This document shows, piece after piece, positions 55,273-61,495 of a stretch of 61,495 bases of DNA (position 1 is its first letter; every line of letters starts with the position of its first letter). The position numbers and the translations under genes are program-made. The notes under the pieces are model-generated. The model saw only the letters and a list, made by a program, of their open reading frames with translations. It made no database searches and had not been told where the DNA came from. Source of the stretch: Microvirga zambiensis WSM3693 (GTDB lineage: Bacteria > Pseudomonadota > Alphaproteobacteria > Rhizobiales > Beijerinckiaceae); assembly GCF_016735695.1 (NCBI RefSeq), contig NZ_JAERQD010000039.1:1-61495 (forward strand). Reading direction: 5' to 3'.

Positions 55273-56556
55273 TCAGGCGGCGATGAACTCGTTCCACTTG
55301 CGGACCATGTAGGCGTTCTCGTCCATGATCGAGTTCCAGCACGCCACCGAGCCCATGCGCTCATTGTAGGAACCACCGTCTCGGACCGCGCCCGCCTTCT
55401 CCAGGAGACCGCCGTCGGGACCCTTGATGTCCTTCTCGGCGGGCTTGCCCTCCATCCAGTATGCCCACTCGTAGGCCTCCATGTTCTCCTTGGCGGTGTC
55501 GAGCACCGCCGAGTAATAGCCCTGCCGGTTGAGATAGGCGCCCGCCCAGCCCGACAGGAACCAGTTGATGAATTCGTAGGCTGCATCCAGTTCCTTGCCC
55601 TTGAGGGTCCTTGGCAGGCCGAAGCCCGAGGCCCAGGCGCGATAGCCCTCCTTGAGCGGCTGGAACTTGCACTGGATGCCCTTGAGCCGCACCGCCGTGA
55701 CAGCCGGCGACCACATGGACTGGATCACGGTCTCGCCCGACGCCATCAGGTTGACGCTCTCGTTGAAATCGGTCCAGAAGGCACGGAACTGTCCCGCCTT
55801 CTTGGCCTCGATGAGGGTCGCGATCGTCAGGTCAATCTCGTCCTTCGTCATGTTGCCCTTGTCGGCATATTTGTGCTTGCCGGAAGCCTCGATGACCATC
55901 GCCGCATCCATGATGCCGATCGACGGGATGTTGAGGATCGAGGCCTTGCCCTTGAACTGCGGGTTCAGGAGTTCCGCCCAACTCTCGATGGAGCGGCCGA
56001 TCAGGTCGGGCCGGATGCCGAGGGTGTCGGCATTGTAGGTGGTCGGGATCAGGGTGATCCACTCTGTGGGAGAGGCCGCGAACTTCCTCGAGTTCTGCCC
56101 ATCCAAATACATCACCTTATTGGGCGCAGTGCCCTGAAGTCCGATCTTCTTGCCACCGATCTCGCCCTTAGTGATAGCGGGTACGAGTTTGTCGACGAGT
56201 TTGATCTTGTTGGCGTCCATGCCCATCAGGTTGCCTGACGGGATAAGGTTGCGCAGGCTGAAATACTCTGTGTCGACCAAATCGAAGGAGTTCGGCTGCG
56301 TGATGATGCGCTTGGTCACGTCGTCAGTCGTGACCGTCACGTACTCGATCTTGATCCCGAGATCCTTGGCAGCCTTCTCGGCGATGGCTGGCGATTGATT
56401 GGTGGCCGTTGAAAGGTACCGAAGCGTTACGGGCTCGGCCGCGATGACGGCGGGAAAGCCGGTGATGGCGGTCCCTGCAGCCGCGCCCGCAAGCGCCGCA
56501 CTCCCTTTCAGGATCTGCCGGCGAGAAAAGTTCGTCGTGTCGTCTTTCTTCCTCAT
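55273..56556 (-). CDS. ABC transporter binding protein, PotD-like, Tat-exported
   Basis: 427 residues from MRKKDDTTNFSRRQILKGSA, then ALAGAAAGTAITGFPAVIAA. The SRRQILKG motif and weak hydrophobic core mark a twin-arginine signal. The mature protein binds the solute (RYLSTATNQSPAIAEKAAKD, YEFINWFLSGWAGAYLNRQG). ATG 56568 is an alternative start four codons upstream with GAGG close by. The ligand is not predictable, but the linked racemase argues against a plain polyamine. Confidence 0.85.
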   Translation of the reverse strand: MRKKDDTTNFSRRQILKGSAALAGAAAGTAITGFPAVIAAEPVTLRYLSTATNQSPAIAEKAAKDLGIKIEYVTVTTDDVTKRIITQPNSFDLVDTEYFSLRNLIPSGNLMGMDANKIKLVDKLVPAITKGEIGGKKIGLQGTAPNKVMYLDGQNSRKFAASPTEWITLIPTTYNADTLGIRPDLIGRSIESWAELLNPQFKGKASILNIPSIGIMDAAMVIEASGKHKYADKGNMTKDEIDLTIATLIEAKKAGQFRAFWTDFNESVNLMASGETVIQSMWSPAVTAVRLKGIQCKFQPLKEGYRAWASGFGLPRTLKGKELDAAYEFINWFLSGWAGAYLNRQGYYSAVLDTAKENMEAYEWAYWMEGKPAEKDIKGPDGGLLEKAGAVRDGGSYNERMGSVACWNSIMDENAYMVRKWNEFIAA

Positions 56557-56596
56557 CGTAGTCCCCATTTTCCTCGTTGGTCTTGAATGCAATGGC

Positions 56597-57607
56597 CTAC
56601 CGAGCGTTACCCTCAAGAATGTGGGCGTCCACGGGCGCCCAGGAGGCGAATACACGCTCTCCCTCGGCCATGGGAGCCGTGCGAAAGTCCTGTTCTGAAA
56701 CGAGCGCAGCCAACTCGCTGCCGCGATCGTCGACGAGTTGAATGGCAAAGCCGGTACCGGCGTATTCCACGGTACTGACGGTGGCTTCACGGCTCGTCGT
56801 ATGCGCCAAGCCGTTTCGTGTGAGCTTGGTGCGGTCAGTTCTCACCGCGATCGCGCGATCTCCAAGATCGATCACGTTATGGGCGCCGATGAAGCGCGCC
56901 ACAAAGGCTGTCCTCGGACGGCTGAACAGATCCTCGGCCGAGCCTTTCTGCTCGATTCTGCCGGCATTCATCAGCACCACGAGATCCGAGAGCGCCAAGG
57001 CCTCATCCTGGCTGTGGGTGACATGCACGAAGGTGATTCCAAGGCTTTTCTGCAGCCGCTTGAGCTCGCCTCGGACGCGCAGCCGAAGAAATGGATCGAG
57101 AGCCGAGAGCGGTTCGTCGAGGAGAAGGGCGGATGGGCGGGTGATCAAGGCGCGCGCAAGTGCCACGCGTTGTTGCTGCCCTCCTGAGAGTTGTGAAGGA
57201 CGCCTTTCAGCATAAGCCTCGAGATCGACGATCTTAAGCATCTCCTTCGCCTTGATGAGGCGCTCGACTTTCGGCACACGTTTCATCTTGAGGGCAAAGG
57301 CGACGTTTTCGGCCACTGTCAGATGCGGGAAGAGGGCATAGCTTTGGAACATCATCGCCGTTCCGCGCTTTGCTGGCGCCATTAGGGTGATGTTCGCATT
57401 GTCGAGGAGTATGTCGCCGGAGGTGACTGCCTCATGCCCTGCCAGCATGCGCAGACTTGTGGTCTTCCCGCATCCGGACGGGCCTAGGAGGCAGCAGTAG
57501 GTCGCGGCGGGTATTCTAAGGTCGATGCCGGCAACTGCAACCGAGGCGCCATAGGCCTTCACCGTTTGCACGAATTCAACTTCGCCACGGCTGGCCTTTG
57601 GAACCAT
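56597..57607 (-). CDS. ABC transporter ATPase, PotA-like
   Basis: 336 residues. Walker A GPSGCGKTT at about 42-50, Q-loop MMFQSYALFPHL, signature LSGGQQQRVALARAL, Walker B ALLLDEPLSALD and a C-terminal TOBE-type domain. First gene of the five-gene minus-strand operon: ATPase, binding protein, two permeases, racemase. Confidence 0.9.
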   Translation of the reverse strand: MVPKASRGEVEFVQTVKAYGASVAVAGIDLRIPAATYCCLLGPSGCGKTTSLRMLAGHEAVTSGDILLDNANITLMAPAKRGTAMMFQSYALFPHLTVAENVAFALKMKRVPKVERLIKAKEMLKIVDLEAYAERRPSQLSGGQQQRVALARALITRPSALLLDEPLSALDPFLRLRVRGELKRLQKSLGITFVHVTHSQDEALALSDLVVLMNAGRIEQKGSAEDLFSRPRTAFVARFIGAHNVIDLGDRAIAVRTDRTKLTRNGLAHTTSREATVSTVEYAGTGFAIQLVDDRGSELAALVSEQDFRTAPMAEGERVFASWAPVDAHILEGNAR

Positions 57608-57879
57608 TGATACCTCGGCGCTACCACGATCCAGTAGGATTTTTATATCTTTGTCTGCAGCTGTTTAGCCAGTTCGCTGCCGGTTCATTTGTGAGCTTGC
57701 AATGAGCAAAGAATAGGCAACCGCCTATACGTTTCGCACTAAGATGCTTATTGAGCGATGCTGCCTCGACTAGCCTTTTTCCCAGCGCTGATTTGGTGAG
57801 TATGGAAAGATTTAGGACCGCTTTTGCGGTCGCCATCTGTGAAGCAGCAAGTGCCAGAAAGGAAGGGGGCTCCTCTAGC

Positions 57880-58148
57880 AAGACCACGCCGTTCGTTACA
57901 ACGCGGACCTGTATGGGGCCTTGAGGATCAGCTTGATCTCCATGGATCCGACCATGCGCTCGGACATCGGCGTCCGGCTTCCCATCGATCTGGCAATTGC
58001 CCAGTGCAATACCTTCCCCTTCGAGGTGTTCCATCGCATTGAGCCCGGGGAGCCTTATTTCCACGATCTGAGCGAGCGATGGTCGGCCGCCTTGCGCACC
58101 GCCCACAAGGGCATTCCGCGGCCGTCTTGCAAGCCGGAAGTATTATGA
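57880..58148 (+). pseudogene. C-terminal Anbu fragment
   Basis: The frame reads DHAVRYNADLYGALRISLIS, MDPTMRSDIGVRLPIDLAIA, EVFHRIEPGEPYFHDLSERW and SAALRTAHKGIPRP, closely matching the last 85 residues of the Anbu protease at 10990-11748. The N-terminal threonine nucleophile and two thirds of the protein are missing. A GTG or ATG inside could open a short frame, but no activity is possible. Remnant of a second anbu gene. Confidence 0.8.
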
Positions 58149-58164
58149 GCCCGGCGGACGGCAG

Positions 58165-58827
58165 TCAGAACTCCATATCGAGTTCCTCGATCTCCTCAGG
58201 TTCAGCAAGCGCCGCTTCGATCCACTCGACCATCAAAGGCCAGGTCATGATGTGATCGCGATAGGCTGCGCTCGCCTCTGGGAGATCAACCTCGTAGCTG
58301 GCAAAGCGGGTGCAGACCGGCGCGTACATCGCGTCCGCCAGTGTCGGACGCTGGCCGAACAGCCATGGTCCGCCGAGGCGGACCAAGCATTCCTGCCATA
58401 GGGTCGTAATGCGCTGGATATCGGATTTCGCTCCGCCCCAGACTTTGAACCCAGTCCGGTGAGCCTTGAGGTTCATCGGCAGCGCCGAGCGCAGGTTGAT
58501 GAAGCCACCATGCATCTCTCCAGACACGGACCAGCACCACGCGCGGTCCGCCGGTTCAGAAGGTAGAAGGCGCGCGTTGGGGCGGATTTCATTCAGGTAA
58601 GCGGCAATGGCGAGCGCGTCCCAGACCCGAATCTCCCCATGGGTCAGGCGTGGCACAAGAAATGACGGGGCCAGGTGAAGCAATTCGGCCCTCGCCGTCG
58701 GATCTTCCTCCGACAGGACCTCGGTTTCAAATTCCAACCCTGCCATTCGGCACAACAACCAGCCACGAAGGGACCATGACGAGTAGTTGCGGCTTGAGAT
58801 CGAAAGTGTGGCCTCGGCCATTGCCAA
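58165..58827 (-). CDS. glutathione S-transferase family protein
   Basis: 220 residues. Thioredoxin-like N-terminal domain with SRNYSSWSLRGWLLCRMAGL (active-site serine region) and PSFLVPRLTHGEIRVWDALA for glutathione contact, followed by an all-helical C-terminal domain (PTLADAMYAPVCTRFASYEV). It conjugates or isomerises substrates with glutathione; the substrate is unknown. It stands alone between the Anbu remnant and the divergent depolymerase gene. Confidence 0.85.
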   Translation of the reverse strand: MAMAEATLSISSRNYSSWSLRGWLLCRMAGLEFETEVLSEEDPTARAELLHLAPSFLVPRLTHGEIRVWDALAIAAYLNEIRPNARLLPSEPADRAWCWSVSGEMHGGFINLRSALPMNLKAHRTGFKVWGGAKSDIQRITTLWQECLVRLGGPWLFGQRPTLADAMYAPVCTRFASYEVDLPEASAAYRDHIMTWPLMVEWIEAALAEPEEIEELDMEF

Positions 58828-58948
58828 CCTCCTGCATTACGCATGTGCGGCATCGTGCACAGAAGCATCTCGCATTGCAGCATGAAATGCACTAGCTTTC
58901 TATTTTGGACCGACGTGATCTTGGCCTCTCGGAGATCTCGCGACAGTG

Positions 58949-60162
58949 ATGACGTATCACGCCTATGAGCTGGGTTCTGATCTTGCACTGGGCCTGCGCT
59001 GTTCGGGCAGGCTCATAAAGCAAATTTGGTCGCCCTGGGTCCAGACAGGCTCAGCGGGCCAGCGGCTTGGTTCTGCGCCGCCGGCGAGATGATGGCTCGT
59101 GCAGGCCTCACGCATTCTCGCCCCGCCTACGGCATCGGGACAGTCACCATCGGGAATCAGAACATCGAGGTTGTGGAGGAGACGGCATTCCGGACGCCAT
59201 TTGGAACGCTCACGCATTTTGCGAAAGAGATCGGCGCCCAACAACCGCGCGTTCTCGTCGTCGCGCCGCTGTCGGGTCACTTCGCGACGCTGCTCCGCAA
59301 TACGGTGCGGGCACTCGTGGTCGACCACGATGTCTACATCACCGACTGGACCAACGCCCGTGACGTTCCGACCGCTGCTGGCCGCTTCGGCTTCGATGAT
59401 TATGTCGACCACATTGTGGGCTTTCTCGAGCACATGGGCCCCGGCAGTCATGTCGTCGCGGTGTGTCAGCCGGCCGTCCAGACGCTGGTGGCTTCCGCCC
59501 TGATGGGAGCGGCCAAACACTCGGCGACTCCTGTGTCGATGACGCTCATGGCCGGCCCAGTCGATACGAGGGTCAACCCGACCAAGGTGAACAGGCTGGC
59601 CGCCAATAAGCCGATCTCGTGGTTCGAGGACCATCTCATTACCACTGTGCCGCCGCGTCATCCTGGAGCCGGCCGCAGGGTTTATCCTGGCTTCTTACAG
59701 CTTATGGCCTTCATGTCGATGAACGCGGACCGACATGTAAACGGCCATCGTGATCTGTTCTGGCACCTTGTGAACGGAGAAGCCACGCAGGCTCTGCAGA
59801 TCCAGGTCTTCTATGACGAGTACTTTGCAGTTCTGGATCTTGCGGCCGAATTCTACCTTGAGACTGTGAAGTCAGTGTTCCAGGACAATGCGCTTGCTCG
59901 CAACCAGCTCAGGTACCGCGGGCAACTTCTCGATCTCCGGTCGATCCGGCGGACCGCCCTCTTGACGGTTGAGGGAGAGCGCGATGATATCTGCTCAGTT
60001 GGCCAGACGGTTGCAGCCCATGATCTGTGCTCAGAGCTGCCTCCCTTCATGAAGCGCCATTACCTGCAGACCGGTGTCGGCCATTATGGCGTGTTCTCGG
60101 GTAGGAAGTGGGAAAACCATGTCTATCCGGTGGTCCGGAACTTCATAGCGTCGAGTAACTGA
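58949..60162 (+). CDS. phaZ: intracellular poly(3-hydroxybutyrate) depolymerase, frameshifted near the N-terminus
   Basis: Hydrolyses stored PHB. The main frame (MMARAGLTHSRPAYGIGTVT, ITDWTNARDVPTAAGRFGFD, VCQPAVQTLVASALM, ending KRHYLQTGVGHYGVFSGRKW) is the PhaZ/PHB depolymerase family with the nucleophile Cys in VCQPA. The expected N-terminus, MTYHAYELGSDLALGL to RLGSAPPA, lies in another frame from ATG 58949 and ends just where the main frame picks up (GEMMARAG). One added G near 59088 joins them to about 404 residues, the family length. In the main frame the only start is a TTG at 59026. Confidence 0.8.
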
Positions 60163-60510
60163 CAGCGAACATGTCTGCGCTTTACGGTTTGGCCGAGACC
60201 GACACTCAACCTGTCCTCGCTCAAAGCGATTGGATTTTCTGCCCTCGCTACGGCGCCAAATCCAATCACCTGGAGCCATCATGTGCTGAATTCTATCATC
60301 TTCTACGGGCTTAAATTGATGATGCTCCCTACGCGACAGACAGGACATGCCGCGACTGGTTAATTGAGCGGCCGATTTGCCCACCTTACCTCTAACCGGC
60401 GGCTTGTCAGGGACTATGAGCATCGCTTCAAAACCGGTGAAATACGGCGCCATCCCGGAGGCGGTTGCTCCCTGCTGAGCGACCTCGCTCGGCGGGAAAT
60501 GGGTAGTCGC
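60163..60510. other. no recognisable gene
   Basis: About 350 bases between phaZ and the convergent small gene. Nothing recognised on either strand. Confidence 0.35.
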
Positions 60511-60795
60511 TCACCAGCCTCGTAGTGCCAGCATGCGGCGCTCTAACTCGTTTAGGCGTTGAACATAATAGTCGCGCTGCTGCCGGTGACGCCTCTCACG
60601 TTCGACACCAAGGCTTGACTGTGCCGCGTCGGCACTCGAGTTCAGCGCGCCTCGCTCCTGATCCATTGCGTAGCAGCAATCCAGATCAGCTATGGCCGCA
60701 AGTGTGGCTTGGACTTCACCAAGCAGATCACTTGGCGGAGAGAACAGTCTCGTTGCCGGTGAGATAAGGTGCTGCTGCGGAAGGATGCGTTGCAC
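60511..60795 (-). CDS. hypothetical protein
   Basis: 94 residues from GTG 60795, which is preceded by GGAGG at six-base spacing, a strong ribosome binding site. The sequence is helical (DLLGEVQATLAAIADLDCCY, RERRHRQQRDYYVQRLNELE, ending RRMLALRGW), with a charged coiled-coil-like C-terminal half. An in-frame ATG at 60900 is less likely. Family not recognised. Confidence 0.5.
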   Translation of the reverse strand: MQRILPQQHLISPATRLFSPPSDLLGEVQATLAAIADLDCCYAMDQERGALNSSADAAQSSLGVERERRHRQQRDYYVQRLNELERRMLALRGW

Positions 60796-61312
60796 TCTAG
60801 TCCTCCATCGACGGTATAAGAGCGACAGGCGGCGGTGCGTCGCAAGCAACCCCTCGCTCAAACCCGTTCTAATCCGAATGCTACGCAAGAAGCGTGCCAA
60901 CTAGGCTCGAGAAACGCAATTGCAGCAAAAGCAGTAAATCACGGCCGTGAAGGAGGCCGTCACGCTGTCGCACTGCTATTAGAGTCGCACCATTTACCGT
61001 GAATCGCCCAGCCTTTCTCGGCGAGGCATCGGTACCTTCAAGGCATGAAGGATTGGGCGCTCTAGCCAAGATCTCAATCGTGTCTTGGCTAGAGAGTGAG
61101 CCGTCTGTGAGGACCACAATGGCTCATCAAGGCTAAATCCTCGAGGCTAGCTGATCAATCGGCCGTCAACAAACCAATGCGTCTCCATTATGCACGCATT
61201 GCTGAAAGAACAGACACCATGATGATTTCACGAGCAACCACGCGACACCATCACGCGCCAGTTGACGATAGTACTTCTTGCGCGTCGCAAGCCCAATGTA
61301 CAATGTGCTTGC
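60796..61312. other. no recognisable gene
   Basis: About 500 bases with only short frames and no recognisable family. Confidence 0.35.
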
Positions 61313-61340
61313 ACTCCGACAACCGAAACTTTGTCGGAGT
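61313..61340. repeat. perfect 10-bp inverted repeat
   Basis: ACTCCGACAA and TTGTCGGAGT flank an eight-base centre. It lies 14 bases from the terminator of the gene entering at the right edge. It may end transcription from the left or be an operator. Confidence 0.45.
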
Positions 61341-61353
61341 CCATCCTACAAAA

Positions 61354-61378
61354 AAGCCCCGGCTCTTGGCCGGGGCTT
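61354..61378 (-). terminator. rho-independent terminator of the BI-1 gene
   Basis: AAGCCCCGGC and GCCGGGGCTT form a 10-bp stem with a five-base loop, followed on the minus strand by a T-run. It lies 25 bases after the stop of the gene at 61403. Confidence 0.8.
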
Positions 61379-61402
61379 CGCGAAGCTTTACTCCGTTCGT
61401 CC

Positions 61403-61495
61403 TCACTGGTTGCGGTTACCCACCAGTGCGAGGAGGAACTGGAACATGTTGATGAAGTCCAGATACAGCGTCAGGGCGCCGAACACGGAGGCCTT
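61403..61495 (-). CDS. Bax inhibitor-1 family membrane protein, 3' end only
   Basis: The last 30 residues of a protein entering from the right edge: KASVFGALTLYLDFINMFQF then LLALVGNRNQ and a stop. The LYLDF-N-F-F-L-L-GNR pattern is the typical C-terminus of bacterial BI-1/YccA/TMBIM proteins, multi-span membrane proteins linked to stress or calcium leak. Most of the gene is outside the window. Confidence 0.75.
   Translation of the reverse strand, partial: KASVFGALTLYLDFINMFQFLLALVGNRNQ

Noticed and set aside
57621..58106. 161-residue open frame on the minus strand
   Set aside because: It lies opposite the Anbu fragment, shows no recognisable family and looks like a shadow of real coding sequence.

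Overview
The window looks like chromosomal DNA, or DNA of a large replicon, from a GC-rich alphaproteobacterium of the Hyphomicrobiales (Rhizobiales). Gene content is closest in flavour to Methylobacteriaceae such as Microvirga or Methylobacterium. Supporting signs are a COG4111-type NadQ regulator beside nadABC, a MucR/Ros fragment, an EcfG-like promoter, an Anbu protease, PHA storage genes and an APS-type sulfate assimilation pathway. The genus is an inference. I saw no transposase, tRNA, rRNA or CRISPR array.

Layout. 1.1-7.9 kb: a two-component flavin monooxygenase operon (LLM-class oxygenase, branched-chain-amino-acid-type ABC importer with a fused LivM-LivG protein, flavin reductase). 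8-13.5 kb: small orphan genes and gene remnants, including a HemD-like fragment, a three-gene module (HTH regulator plus two small proteins), a Q/N-rich disordered protein and an Anbu proteasome-like protease. 14.1-18.7 kb: nadQ-nadABC with three operator-like palindromes. 19-23.6 kb: small proteins, a dodecin, an XRE-cupin regulator and an extremely methionine-rich protein. 23.6-43.5 kb: a sulfur island of cysG-cysI-cysJ, an Lrp-family regulator, cysH-cysD-cysN, metZ, sseA, an OsmC protein, a peroxiredoxin, sbp-cysTWA and an ssu/tau-type ABC importer. 43.5-50.7 kb: nadC and mucR fragments, phaC, a methyltransferase and a second copy of the three-gene module. 50.9-52.7 kb: two transglutaminase-like proteases. 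52.7-57.6 kb: a Pot-type importer operon ending in a hydantoin/Asp-Glu-type racemase. 57.9-61.5 kb: an Anbu fragment, a GST, an intracellular PHB depolymerase, a small protein and the 3' end of a Bax-inhibitor-1 family gene.

How it works together. The sulfur island covers sulfate import, ATP sulfurylase, APS reductase, NADPH-sulfite reductase, siroheme synthesis and direct sulfhydrylation to homocysteine, plus sulfonate-type import and sulfur-redox proteins. A palindrome GTTC-N8-GAAC with an AT-rich centre occurs five times, each time in a promoter region of this island. It is a candidate operator for an undescribed sulfur regulon, and the embedded Lrp-family gene is one candidate regulator. 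A one-mismatch version sits before the flavin monooxygenase operon and suggests that operon scavenges organic sulfur.

Two wider patterns stand out. Five gene families occur twice in the window, and in four of them one copy is truncated or frameshifted. Four genes, and perhaps a fifth, are interrupted in a way that one extra G would repair exactly, which could mean decay or assembly error.
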